Origin: Lineus longissimus
Taxonomy: Eukaryota > Nemertea > Pilidiophora > Heteronemertea > Lineidae
NCBI RefSeq assembly: GCF_910592395.1
Contig: NC_088310.1
Location: forward strand, 11,789,501-11,853,500
Direction of reading: 5' to 3'
Length of the DNA: 64,000 nt
The notes under the pieces are model-generated. The model was not told the DNA's origin, did no database searches, and saw only the letters and a list, made by a program, of their open reading frames with translations. A program made the position numbers and the translations under genes. Positions 42,301 through 51,315 of this stretch are shown here, one piece after another. Position 1 is the first letter of the stretch. Each line of letters starts with the position of its first letter.

Positions 42301-43829
42301 ATTTCTTCCCCTGGTGGCAACAAATTGATTCGGATCGAAATTCCAAGGGTGTTGTGCGTATATCAGTTGACAATAATTACCAATAATTTGTGATGATAAC
42401 GGTAAGATGACATTTAACTAGATTAGTGTAAGACAGAACATATCGAAACTGATGGTTTGCAAAGACTAGCTGAATTAGTCAACATATCACTCCATTAATT
42501 TCTTCAGTTTTATTATCAGGTTGACCTCGAAAAACAATATTTCGTTTCGTTTGCTGATCTCGATGCTGTGAATTTCATTGATTGTAATTTGAAATCTCGA
42601 ATTCGGAAACTCGATCTATCCCTTATGGATTTATTTGGTTTGCTTTATGCTACAAATTAGTTGATAATGTTATGTAAACATACAAATATGTTTATAAATA
42701 CGTTCATTCCTCCTTTGTACCGAACCAAAGTGCACTTTGATGGTGCTGCTCGGAAAAACTACTTAAATTAGTGACAAATTGCACTATCCACATTGATAGT
42801 TTCACTCCGCATTTGGTGCATCCGAAAGGGGGCGCCAAACGCTTCTTCATGATCCTTGGGCACCAACTGTCCCAATTTTTTAAGTGACTTACCTGAGTTG
42901 TGAGTTCCAGGAAATGTTACTTCGTCAAATCTGAGATTGCAGAGTTCATTGTGGCCGTTGCACGCCGCTTGAATGTTGAAAAAAAAACAAATACATGTCA
43001 GACTTCCAGTGTTGCCAATGTTAAGGTGGTGATTTCGCTTAATTCTAGTTGGGCTAACCGGGTGCACCATTGTAATACAACATAATATTGTTGACACGTG
43101 CGCAATGTCGGGAATTCTGGTCGATTCTTCTAAGACGGCAATCGTCATTCTTTACATTTCAGCCTCAATTGTGTCGAATGCGTTTTTTGTAATAACAGAA
43201 TCGGGATACATTTTATAGTTACAACAGCTGGCTATCGATTCCCAGTAATTTGTTTATGCCTCATGTTTTATTCTAGTTTTAAATTTGGTGGAATTCTGCT
43301 AAAAATCCTTCGGTTACAAACGAGATGCTTGTCCAAACCACCTACGTGTATCCTTGTTTTAACGCTGATGACAACTTTAAGATAATGCAATATTTCTGTA
43401 ATTTTTAAAAGAAGTGTGCTCTTGTATGTTGATAAATATATCTTCATAAAAAAATGTATTTCTAGAATGTAATTAATCTCTGGAAATTCGAATAACAAGT
43501 ATATGTTGTCAAAAAGCCAAATGCTGACACAAATTAAGTTTCAAAAATTTTGTTTATAGTTAAATTGCCCTTCAACGGTTTTAACCGTTGAAGGGCAATT
43601 TAAGCCTCATACAGGCAATGAAATCTAACAAGCTTGAAAGAAATATCTTTAGCTATACGCGGCTGGAATCCGGTAAAATCATTTTTTACATTATTGGAGT
43701 ATTTCAAAATCAAATGTATGTAATTGTTTTCATCTTAAGCAGGTCGAATAAGTCGAAAGATGTCTTACCTTTTGTTGCCGCCAACTGCATCAACCCAATC
43801 AGGGTGAGAATCAGGGGATGTTTTACCAT
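30148..43829 (-). CDS. Secreted PLC-like phosphodiesterase, five-exon model
   Basis: Minus-strand gene assembled from 43,829-43,769, 42,967-42,893, 41,126-40,942, 40,124-39,792 and 30,312-30,148; 818 coding bases join in phase (272 residues). It starts with a signal peptide and continues with CNGHNELC and a VTFPGTHNSG block, whose His matches the first catalytic His of PI-PLC X-type barrels. Next come LDFGIRFFDIDTR, SHNTAYGR (second His) and WPTLGEAVAQNKRVFIF. The last exon has VNFLVADYV, like the final barrel strand of fungal and plant PLC-like phosphodiesterases. Substrate is unknown; extracellular action is inferred. Exon 5 is 9.5 kb away across transposons and an intermediate exon could be missing, so the C-terminal assignment is weaker than the rest. 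A truncated paralogue lies at 17,922-18,107. Confidence 0.7.
30351..30594. repeat. Flank segment duplicated at 37,931-38,179
   Basis: Both segments begin tcctatctatgtacagca, contain gtttgttggcgtcagtgtca and end near cagaaaataatatttt, in the same orientation. They bracket the Harbinger cluster. The right copy has a short internal duplication of ttggcgtcagtgtcat. Confidence 0.8.
30723..32126 (+). mobile_element. Harbinger-type element copy 1
   Basis: Starts GGTCTGTCTCATAACAGAAC and ends with its inverse complement; inverted termini are about 40 bp with mismatches. It is preceded by TTA. It carries the transposase N-part and first catalytic block, then an internal deletion joins directly to the 3' non-coding region (atcatagtcataacttgtta). 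The second gene is lost. Non-autonomous derivative. Confidence 0.85.
31108..31743 (+). pseudogene. PIF/Harbinger-type transposase, C-terminally truncated
   Basis: Starts at the ATG in tttcaccATGGAG rather than the upstream in-frame ATG. A proline-rich N-terminus (PPPIPPPPVL) is followed by a helix-turn-helix-like region (LLFFYWIKKYPDIVAMSAMF and ISKQSVCREL) and VGAIDGTLHAIEIP, the first catalytic Asp block of DDE_4 (Harbinger) transposases. The frame then enters unrelated sequence and stops. The remaining catalytic residues are missing. Confidence 0.8.
32518..33190 (+). pseudogene. Harbinger-type transposase, frameshifted copy
   Basis: Same protein as at 31,108 but with a frameshift at gacgacggttta (near 32,685), a 2-base insertion near 32,817 and others later. 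After the first Asp block it continues into a YYSGHVHKYCISTQVIIDNR segment, the strand after the first catalytic Asp in DDE_4 enzymes, and stops at the deletion. Non-functional. Confidence 0.8.
33141..33548 (-). CDS. Harbinger second ORF, basic helical protein (copy 2)
   Basis: 135 codons, or 116 from an inner ATG at 33,491 (MCDRVLVGMEEM) that matches the start in copy 3. The protein is helical and arginine-rich: YQRHRNNYVRILGHIRQNVN and ARRTAKQLRRRIREVI. It shows no Myb/SANT tryptophans, although Harbinger elements usually pair a transposase with a Myb-like protein. The last 16 or so residues are antisense to transposase sequence because of the internal deletion. It may be a diverged DNA-binding partner or a fragment of one. 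Confidence 0.5.
   Translation of the reverse strand: MGLVLARFLAQCCRSERTVMCDRVLVGMEEMALLREGYQRHRNNYVRILGHIRQNVNRLPERTRALYARRTAKQLRRRIREVIAREIAELVHVSYTSLHKRTRTPHNSSTVTKGPLPYTDYSRGVQLIPRLSIMT
34360..34710 (+). CDS. Harbinger second ORF, copy 3
   Basis: 116 codons, nearly identical to the inner-ATG version of the frame at 33,141-33,491 on the other strand (substitutions include E to D near residue 10 and Y to S near residue 47). The open frame is kept in two copies although the neighbouring transposase is broken. This may reflect youth rather than selection. Function unknown; see the copy 2 entry. Confidence 0.5.
   Translation: MCDRVLVGMDEMALLREGYQRHRNNYVRILGHIRQNVNRLPERTRALSARRTAKQLRRRIREVIAREIAELVHVSYTSLHKRTRTPHNSSTVTKGPLPYTDYSRGAQLIPRLSIMT
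34662..35367 (-). pseudogene. Harbinger-type transposase, nonsense copy
   Basis: Same protein as at 31,108, read on the minus strand. It is interrupted by one stop codon: the TAC seen in copy 1 is TAA here, just before LLSVENR. The first catalytic block (VGAIDGTVHAIEIP) and the following YYSGHV-like segment are present (the frame shows FYSGHVQKYC); the C-terminal half is deleted. Non-functional. Confidence 0.8.
35402..36477. mobile_element. C-tract non-coding element, tandem copy a
   Basis: Inserted in Harbinger copy 3. The junctions are aaatgTTA/atatgtaaag and ggggggc/TTA; comparison with copy 1 gives the empty site and a TTA duplication. It has repeated C6-C10 and G6-G10 runs at the left end, an AT-rich middle and a final near-palindrome (agcccctcctaagaggggggct). 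There is no coding frame beyond simple-sequence artefacts. Confidence 0.75.
36481..37553. mobile_element. C-tract non-coding element, tandem copy b
   Basis: Near-identical tandem repeat of 35,402-36,477, separated by a single TTA and followed by TTA. Differences are mainly homopolymer lengths and small indels (for example tagtaattatagttcc for tagttcc). Because both copies share one insertion site, the pair arose by tandem duplication or by insertion of a second copy at the same TTA. Confidence 0.75.
37866..38179. repeat. Right flank of Harbinger cluster, partly inverted duplicate
   Basis: 37,872-37,920 is the inverse complement of 30,664-30,713, while 37,931-38,179 is a direct copy of 30,351-30,594. 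The flank therefore records an inversion as well as a duplication. Confidence 0.75.
38180..38695. other. Intron sequence with poly-C tracts
   Basis: Poly-C runs occur at about 38,353-38,370 and 38,528-38,541. The end resembles 2882-2960. No exon is recognised. Confidence 0.45.
38696..39977. repeat. Parent copy of the 16.4-18.1 kb duplication
   Basis: This spans the 3' part of phosphodiesterase exon 4 and its downstream intron and matches 16,431-18,107. A poly-C run lies near 39,427-39,450 and a poly-G/C run near 39,507-39,590. Confidence 0.85.
39792..40124 (-). CDS. Phosphodiesterase exon 4
   Basis: Acceptor AAATCATTTCAG and donor ATT/GTATGT, 111 codons, phase 0 at both ends. It encodes IIRDIDNWLNDPSHRNEVIA, then WPTLGEAVAQNKRVFIFMVD and LCDSSCRSSNP. 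The frame stays open past the donor by chance. Comparison with the copy at 17.9 kb shows three single-base indels just beyond the donor and none seen before it, as expected for an intron. Confidence 0.8.
40942..41126 (-). CDS. Phosphodiesterase exon 3 (barrel, second His), GC donor
   Basis: Acceptor TTCTTATTTTACAG. It encodes QLDFGIRFFDIDTR and ASHNTAYGRKLLE. The exon ends GAG/GCAAGT, a GC-type donor with otherwise consensus bases; no GT donor keeps frame with exon 4 near this point. Phase 1 in, phase 0 out. Confidence 0.85.
41560..42380. repeat. Degenerate ~300-bp tandem repeat in intron 2
   Basis: Three diverged units begin at about 41,708 (ggccacctgttggc), 42,019 (gccccctggtggtc) and 42,307 (tcccctggtggcaa). 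Each carries rough copies of gtgaccttgaaaagta, aaatgtgtcatagtt and gatgtatccttgc. They lie between phosphodiesterase exons 3 and 2. This CCTGGTGG/GACCTTGA pattern looks like a dispersed invertebrate repeat; that is recollection, not a search. Confidence 0.6.
42893..42967 (-). CDS. Phosphodiesterase exon 2 (first catalytic His)
   Basis: Acceptor ...TTCAACATTCAAG and donor CTCAG/GTAAGT, phase 1 in and phase 1 out. It encodes ACNGHNELCNLRFDEVTF followed by PGTHNS, the N-terminal signature of secreted PLC-like phosphodiesterases (two Cys plus the catalytic His). Confidence 0.85.
43560..43603. repeat. Perfect 21-bp hairpin in intron 1
   Basis: TAAATTGCCCTTCAACGGTT, two T, then its exact inverse complement, extended by one further pair (21-bp arms). 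It lies in intron 1 of the phosphodiesterase gene. It could be a miniature palindromic element or a precursor-like hairpin; nothing else supports a small RNA. Confidence 0.75.
43769..43829 (-). CDS. Phosphodiesterase exon 1 (signal peptide)
   Basis: It encodes MVKHPLILTLIGLMQLAATK, with a short basic start, a hydrophobic core and small residues for cleavage. It ends in phase 1 at an AAAAG/GTAAGA donor. It is too short to stand out as an open frame. The start codon is the only ATG in frame before the core. Confidence 0.75.
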
Positions 43830-45849
43830 GTCTGAAACTAATGAGGAACGCTTTCGCAGCCAAATAGACCTGTCTTAGCCTTTACAACCATGTATTTGTC
43901 GTTGCACGTTTTGCATGATGAATTCAAGGTTTAGGGGTCTGAACATAGGGGTGCTTTTTTCCAATCATTTACACTGTTGACGTACTTTTTGAAGAGTGTG
44001 GTTCAAACACACTATCATGAACCTGTGTGCATGCGTAGTAATCTAATAATGTCAAAAATATTTGCCCCACATATCATACTAAAATCTTATAATATTATAT
44101 TTTCAAATTTGAAAATGATAAGACCTTTATCCACTGCATACTAAGGGAATAGAATTTTTCAAAGGGTCTACTTTCCTCTACAACCTCGACTGGGTCTTAA
44201 ATTAGAGGTGGGTGACCTAGTAGAAGGCAGTTTTCGGTTGTGGTAACAACGAATGCATATTGTTTTAAGAAAATAATTTAATTTCAGGCAACGGGATGTG
44301 ATTTAATCTTATTTTGGAACATGTCTTAACTGAAATATGAATTCGAAGACATTAAAAATCCATTATCTAGGAAACCGCCTTTTTTATAGCTTTTCTGGAC
44401 CCACAATCAGTATTCTCAATCGCGAACTCGTGAACGCCTTGAGGAGGATTTATTTCTAAAATCTGGATCCAAAGGGGTTAAAGTCACCATATTATGCAGC
44501 GATATCATATTTTAGCATGGCCAAGAAAGAAAAAATATACAGAAATCAGATGAAATGGATCGAATTTGAGGATAGGAATGTACAAGGATAGGGATAATCG
44601 GGCCAAACACGTACTAAAGCCCTGCTCGGACACCCCTCCGCCCGTCCGAGGTATTATTAAAACCATGCGTGTATTGAGAAACTGTCTGATGAGGTGGCAA
44701 TCGATTTCAAACAATGGTCGCGCGAGGTCGCAATGGCCACTTATAGTAAGATATATGAACTGATGCTCATATCTGTGCTCCACATCCAGTTCTCTGTTTG
44801 TGAATACGGCAGCCCAACTGCGGCCTTCTGGTTGTCTATCAAACATCCAAAACTAAAAGTGCTGTGATAACTTAATGACAATTATCATGATTATCGACTA
44901 CGTCACTCGCTATCACATGTCATTTTCTAATTAGCATATGATAATGGCCACATAGCATTTTTAGTTTGCTTCTGGTAATCATATAAACAGCAATTCAAGC
45001 CTCATATGGGTTGAATTCTCGCTCTTGACCTTTGGTTATAATTGCTGTGTTGATTTCCCCAATCCGGCAAATAAACAAGAAATTGCACTGAGTTTATGCA
45101 ACACTAACAAGTATATTAAAGACAAATATTTACCATTTGCCGGAACAAAAACTTGTCATCAGGATTAAATGACAGCCACGTGGATTTGTTTATATGGTGG
45201 TTCTATTTCTCGCAGGTGCAAAATATTATATTACAATTACCGAAATGATTTATGTTTGTAACTTCGTGTCAGCTAGCTTGATTATAAGCGAGTTCTCAAT
45301 TTAACACTTATTTGGTTGGCCACAAAATGTTTTTTCTCATGTAGAAACAGAAGTGACACGTGACGGCCAACTAGACGGGTCAGAGGTCAGACATGCTACG
45401 TCACCCCAAGATTCTGGCGGTGACGCGGCATGTGACGTATAGGTGTTACCAGGAGTTACGGTTCAACCATTTTGAATTGCTAATCAAGTAACCCCAGGTT
45501 GAAGAGGTTGCTATCACATCTGAGGGCGTTCGAAAGATGGCAGACGGGTTGTTCAAAACATGGCAGACGGGCGTTAGTGTTTTCTAACATCGCCGTTAGG
45601 GTTTTTATGCATGCATGTCAGCTTTAACCAAGAGCTGTCATCGCTGGCATAGCCACATTGTTTGTGGTTAGCCCTTGACCTGGCCACCTCAGCAGTTTAG
45701 TACACTCACAACCGAGTACAGGTTGTGCCTTTGAGTGTCTTGGCGATCGCCTTGGCATATATTGGCAAATCGACAATATTTAAAGCAGACATTTGCAAAC
45801 AGCAAGAGGCCAAAGTTACGTAATTTTGGTGGAGTTCCGAACCCTTACG
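43830..45849. other. 5' flank of phosphodiesterase and intergenic DNA
   Basis: I see no clear TATA box for the phosphodiesterase. A minus-strand frame at 44,505-44,846 (MFDRQPEGRSWAAVFTNREL...) has coding-like composition but I do not recognise it. Positions 45,373-45,412 carry, in inverse orientation, a short dispersed repeat also found at 49,578 and 56,378. Confidence 0.4.
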
Positions 45850-46050
45850 AAAATGTGATCTCAGATTCACCATGGCAAAATTGGAGTTAACAATGCTCAC
45901 CGTGATGAATTCAGCCTTCACCATGGTCAATTCAAAGTTTACCATGCTCACTATGGTGAATCTAGAATTTACCATGTTCACCAATGGTAAATAATAATTT
46001 CACCGTCCCATTTCACCAAGGTTAATTGCTGTCAGTTTACCATGGTGAAA
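45850..46050. repeat. CACCATGGTGAA minisatellite
   Basis: Seven or more variants of ttcaccatggtgaa and ttaccatggtcac recur every 20-35 bases. The core is palindromic (CCATGG). A minus-strand frame across it shows MVN/SMVN repeats, explained by the DNA repeat rather than by a protein. Confidence 0.65.
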
Positions 46051-48980
46051 TTGAAACACATTTTTCCTAAGGGCACGCTGCTCTATTCTCGCTACCATCT
46101 TTGTATATGTTGGCTTTTTGTTGACAAGTGTAATGTGTTATACCTAAACTAGATTGGGAAATGGTATTTTAAAGACATCTCCTCAAAAAAGGGTATTTAT
46201 AGCATTTTGAGTCATACCCGATCTTATTCCTATGTCTGCAGATATCTGTGGCGTTTGTGTAGTAGATGATGCAGATTTCAAGAAGATCTTCCAAAATCAT
46301 GAAGTGCCAGACACAGCATTGAATAACATGTCCATCTTTAAACTCATTGAATTGGTGGAAGCTTGACCAGGAATTTGGTATGTGACTCAAAGGAGTATAA
46401 AAATAAACACATCAAAGCGCTCAATAAAATAGAAATCGCAACGGAAATGGGGGATCTTTGATTATCCTTCCAAAACATCAAGGTCAATCAAGGTCATTCT
46501 GCAATGGTAGACAACTGCAGACACGTGTTTGTTCAATTATCATTCCAGGGAGAGATGTTAGTGTGAATGTCCACACTTTAAAAACTTTACAAGCATTGCC
46601 ACATGATGTCTCCAATATTTGTGGGCTACTGACTGTAGTCTGAAACCGCCACAAAACTATCAATTATATATCCGACATGTGACTGATCTATCTAGCTTTC
46701 TGACAGTATAATGTTTTCCAAGAAAAAAAAAATATTTGTATTGAATATCAAATTCTGGTTATGATTTTAGGCCTACTTTATGTTTGCTCAGTGTAAAGTT
46801 CATAAAACATGGTTCTGTATTTGCTTCGGTGGAAATAGCAGCTATGATAATTGTGGTAAAGGACATGATATGAGAAGTGATGAGTGACCTGATCGAGCTA
46901 CTTGAATTGGTTAACACCAGAATAAATTTGCACCAGATGGGCCTACAATGCAATCTCACTCAAAGGCGTAGGCCTACCTGTTAAGCTTATAGGGAAGTCT
47001 GAGGGGGCATTTTTTATGTTTGAAAGTGCCCTCAGTCTAGGGAATTATGATTCAAGTCCTAGGAGAATGCTATCTAAAGCGGGTGTTTTTCAAATATGTG
47101 CAATAATGTTACTCGCGCTTCCGCGGTGTTGATGTCGCCATTGTTCAAATCTGCTTGGTCGATCTCAGTCACTTATTTGGCATCGTTTATTGTGTGGTTT
47201 TCCCCCGCATTGCTGGTAAGATGTGCTATATGGTAAGTTATGTTGTAGTGAAAGTCGGCCTTTTTATCAGAAACAAACAAATATTATCAAAAAATTGAAA
47301 AGAAAAATCACGGAAGGATAGTATAATAGGAAAAGTCACCTCAAAAATGCTCGCAATATTCAAATATATACCAAACAATGCCACGTGACTTTCCTTTATG
47401 GGCTTGAAAGACCTGGAGGCGAGCTTGCCGTGGTATTTCTGTGAAATAGCAACGAATCGTACCAACGCCAGCCATGAGTCCGATATTGAACCAGACCTAT
47501 TGATTCGATTGAAAGATCTTCGATCATTTCCAAACTTAGAAAATGCGGAAACTATATGTCATGCATGTTCATGTTTACTCTGTGCACATATGGACGACAG
47601 GTATCCCAAAGAAGTACCACCACATTAAAGCTCGTTCCTCAGTGGAAAAGGATGGTCACGTGGTATTGTTAGGTATCGTGAATGTTGCGAGATTTGTTTT
47701 CAAAATGTTGCCATATTTTTTTCAAGGGTTGCCACATACTTTTGAAAACAATTCGACCTACATTTTTAGGAAATGTTGCTTTATATTTTCAAATTTCTTG
47801 ATACATATTTCAAAATCTTGACAAACGTTTTTGAATTGGTGGCATGTTTTTTTCAAAGGTCGTAATACATTTCAAAATGTTGCATCATATTTTCAAGTCT
47901 TGCATTTATTCCGCTTTTGGGGTGCCATTACCGGGAGAACAGATTGTGGATGCAGAAATTTGGAAATTGGAGCAGGCGTAACACCTCCTCAGACTGCAGA
48001 TTTGGGAGTCGACAACATACTTCACCCTACCTCGTGTAGGTATCCAAGAAATTTGATTATTTAACCGCCTGGCTGCTGTAAGCGAACCCGGGAGTACTGC
48101 ACTGGCATTTAGCCTAGTTCCATGTACACCTGTGGCCTGAAGATAGGGTGAATCGAATTATGAATCGAAGTATCTAAGTGTGGTGTGGTTCAATTTGCAA
48201 TTGAAACAAAATATCCTAGGTACATGTAATTGTTATGATAAAAATAGTACCTAAAATTACTGAATTAATCGAAAAAAACGAGAAATAGGCAACTGTTACA
48301 TATCTTACAACGCTGGGTTTACTACGCGAATTAAAGATAGAAACTGGACCTTCCGTCCAGGCAAACAAAAGGGGCACGTCTTGCCGTTTTGATGAATCGA
48401 GCCTCACTGATTACTCATTACAAATTACTAACTAGAGTTAATAAACTTTTCCTGTTTTGTTTCTGTTTCTAAGGAAAGTATCTTGCCGGAGAGGCACTAT
48501 CTGTCCAGAAACCTACCTAAAAGCATAATTATGCGAAGCTCGGTGACAAGTGAACTCTTAACCTATGCAGTAACTAGAATCGCCATCGAGTCAGAATTCT
48601 AGGTAAAGGTCAAAAGGTTAAACAGAAATGCAATGAAATATATGCAGCTTCCGATAGATAGAAAGACTAATTATAAACATAGGTATTTGAATTTGTCTGT
48701 AACGCCTGGCGTGCGTATTATTATTTTTGAATGCGCAGGAAAACTGTGCATTAGAAAACCGTTATTGTCTCTCCATGTCAATTCCCCCATTAATTAAGAA
48801 GTCATAGTTCATTAGACTGTTCTTTTTATGGTAACACAAATACACGGAGCGGTGTTCACGTTGGAAATGTCCATAGAATGTCCAGGAGAAAAGGATTCTA
48901 TTCTGCGCTTTAATCTTCGAGCTATTGACGACCATTGCCTATATATACACCACATGCCACAATCTGTCCGAATACCAAAG
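46051..48980. other. Gene-poor stretch with exon-like frames
   Basis: At 46,232-46,366 a plus-strand 44-residue frame reads MSADICGVCVVDDADFKKIF...FKLIELVEA. At 47,398-47,603 a frame ends at a CAG/GTATCC donor (DLLIRLKDLRSFPNLENAE). Both look more coding than their surroundings but match nothing I know. About 47,690-47,910 is a degenerate TTTTCAAAATGTTGC repeat. The rest is AT-rich. Confidence 0.3.
47690..47910. repeat. Degenerate TTTTCAAAATGTTGC repeat
   Basis: Variants such as ttttcaaaatgttgccatat, tttcaagggttgccacat, tttcaaatttcttgatacat and tttcaaaatgttgcatcat recur about every 25 bases. Low-complexity, non-coding. Confidence 0.6.
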
Positions 48981-48995
48981 GGCTGGACTTTTTTC

Positions 48996-49122
48996 AGGGA
49001 AACATTTTCCGCTCAACACCGAAAGAGATTGAGAGTGGAGAAGCAGAGAGTATGTTTGAAGAACTAAAGCTGCCCCATGATCATTTCCTTGATAGATCAG
49101 ACCTTGATCAAGAGCTGGATAT
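48996..49122 (+). CDS. Candidate exon of unknown gene (a)
   Basis: Acceptor CTGGACTTTTTTCAG precedes an open frame GNIFRSTPKEIESGEAESMF and on to LKLPHDHFLDRSDLDQELD, acidic and helical. It ends either at the TAA at 49,125 or at a weak GT (GGATAT/GTAATT) that would pass in phase 2 to candidate exon b. No family recognised. Confidence 0.35.
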
Positions 49123-49204
49123 GTAATTGAAGTGGGCCGAGGCGTCTTGAACTAAAATGTAAATGTCCTTATTCCTGGTGCATTTACCACCATGCTTTAC
49201 CAGA

Positions 49205-49329
49205 GCAGAACAAGTTCTCCCCCAAACATCGAACATCTGGAGAAAACTCCCACTTTAGATAGCATTTTCCATTGGCTTAAATCAGAATTCCGACTCAAGA
49301 TAGACGAGTCACATTTGGGATACATGCTG
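49205..49329 (+). CDS. Candidate exon of unknown gene (b)
   Basis: Acceptor TTTACCAG (or CAGAG two bases on) and donor ATGCTG/GTAAGC enclose an open frame with RTSSPPNIEHLEKTPTLDSI and HWLKSEFRLKIDESHLGYML. The phase can match exon a. It reads like a small helical module, unidentified. It could be a chance exon. Confidence 0.35.
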
Positions 49330-49637
49330 GTAAGCTTCTCAATTTTGGGCATGTGTGACTAGATAAAGGTGCAACCCGGAAAATGGATAAAAGTTATTGC
49401 ATTGTACACAGCAGCACCCTGCTTCCAGGTTTGATTTCCAAAAGTGCGAAAACACGTATTTGTGGACATTTATGTCCACTTGATTCAACTGGACACAACT
49501 AACCATCCCAACTAACATATTGATACCTTTTGCATGAATATTGGTTATTCTATCGCTGAAAAATCGAACTTGCAGAACCTGGGGGTGACGAAGCATGTTT
49601 GACCTATCCGCAAACTCAACAGACTGGTAGAATTCTG

Positions 49638-50167
49638 ATGGCGGTCGCGTTTTTAGTCGAGGAGGAAGTCATCGATCGACGTATGTTGAGCCGTCAGCGA
49701 GTATTTAGACTTCACCCGTTCGATATTTTTGATGGCACAGATCTTATTTCGAGGTACAGGATTTGATGGAAGTGATGGATCTGATTCGGAGTAGAACACC
49801 CAACCAACAGGTCGCATGCAATAGAAGCTGTACTTCAAGTCCTATGTGCAATGAGATATTACGTAACTGGTAGTTTTCTGCTCGTAACGGGAGACCTCGG
49901 TCGATCATATCAGTGAACCGTCCGTGTAGGCTTATGATGAAAGCCGCCCGGACTCCCGATCACGCCCGACGCCCGACGCCCGGTCTGCAGATTATACCTT
50001 TGCAAATATTATATTCAATCCACAATTGCAGGTCACGTGATGTAGATAAACGCACGTGGTCCACACTTCGCATTTCAATACCAAAAACGGATATGGATTT
50101 TCCCGGGAATATCATGCGGGAATTCGACAGGTTGCATGCATTTAGGTCTGATGCACCGGCAATGTCT
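49638..50167 (+). pseudogene. HARBI1-like Harbinger transposase fragment
   Basis: The first frame has RRMLSRQRVFRLHPFDIFDG and TDLISRYR, like the N-terminal region of HARBI1-type proteins. After a frame change comes EAVLQVLCAMRYYVTGSF and LLVTGDLG, the conserved helix pair before the catalytic domain. A weaker match (TDMDFPGNIMREFDRLHAF) follows at about 50,090 after a possible intron. The catalytic Asp blocks are not found. It is a decayed 5' part of a second, unrelated Harbinger lineage. Confidence 0.55.
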
Positions 50168-50221
50168 TAGCGTCTTGGTTATCCTATGTTTATCATTAAG
50201 GGGCCATACCTTTTAACGTAC

Positions 50222-50650
50222 CCACAGACCCCCCCCCCCCCACGCAAATAATCGTAAAAAAGTACAGTGCACCCCCCCCCCCCCACTCATATATGGAATT
50301 GTGGTGCACCATAAATCAACCAATCAAAACATCGGATCTCGTAAATTATGCCGCGGCAGAATTCACAATTATGCCACGGCATGAATAGGAATTGTGGTGT
50401 GGCATGATTAGACTAATCAGAAAGTGGCAATCGTTTTATTTATGCCGCGGCATAATTCACGAGATCCGATGTTTTGTTTGGTTGATTTATGGTTCACAAC
50501 AATTCCGATTTACTTTCGTCCTCCATAAATGACACTTTCGTCCACAATTCCTATTTATGCCACGGCATAATTTACGAGATCCGAGGTTTTGATTGGTCGA
50601 TTTATGGTGCACCACAATTCCGATTTATGCCGTGGCATAATTCTGAACTC
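50222..50650. repeat. Fold-back element with TGCCGCGGCA palindromes
   Basis: Poly-C runs (50,228-50,241 and 50,270-50,284) precede a palindromic block. gaattgtggtgcaccataaa ... ggatctcgtaaattatgcc at 50,295-50,353 pairs with 50,440-50,507 and again with 50,550-50,625 on the opposite strand. Central TGCCGCGGCA, TGCCACGGCA and TGCCGTGGCA cores are themselves palindromes. It looks like a composite snap-back MITE; no coding sequence. Confidence 0.7.
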
Positions 50651-50888
50651 TGTCCACTCGCACCAGCCATACACGTGTATTTTTGTTGACATTCGAACTG
50701 CGCACGTGCGTTTGTTTACATTCAATTTTCCACGAAATCTCAACGATCACGTGACCTGCAATCGTGGATTGAAAATATCATTCATCAAGAGGGTTGGGAA
50801 GAGGCCGCGTATCAAAATATATCCAAAATTGAGATGTATAAAAATATGTTTTTTTCACAAGCATCAAACAGTTTAAAAACGTGTGAAA

Positions 50889-51315
50889 ATAACACCCAAA
50901 CTTCATGCTTTACCACCAAGAGTCTCGCATTTGAACCGAGGGACCTCAAGGAACATCGCAGATCCTCATCTAAGGCTTTGGCGATCGATCCTTCTTAATT
51001 GAATCATGGAACTGAAATATCCTGGAGCCTCCCCAGTCAAGCACTTGAACACCAAGTGCAGAATCTTGTACTGGATCCTGAGCTTGACTGGTAGCCAGTG
51101 CAGGTGAATCAGCACAGGGGAAATATGGTCAAAATTTCCCACCAAACACACAACTCTTGCGGCAGAGTTGAAAACCTGTTTGAATCGGTTCGGAAACTTG
51201 CTGGGGATACCACATAGGAGAGCATTACAATAGTCGGGGTGGGCAATGATAAAAGCATGTACCAAGGTCTTGGTGGATTTTTCCGACAGAAATTATCGTA
51301 AGCGATCGGGCGTCC
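50889..51315 (-). pseudogene. LINE reverse transcriptase C-terminal fragment
   Basis: Minus-strand frame with AHPDYCNALLCGIPSKF, the block before ISPVLIHLHWLPVKLRIQYK and HLVFKCLTGEAPGYFSSM. This is the region after the RT domain that is conserved in CR1/L2-type LINEs. A stop lies just upstream and the RT core is absent: a 5'-truncated, 3'-eroded copy. Confidence 0.8.

Noticed and set aside
45706-45984. MVN-repeat protein frame on the minus strand.
   Set aside because: It is explained by the CACCATGG minisatellite; codon positions are not constrained.
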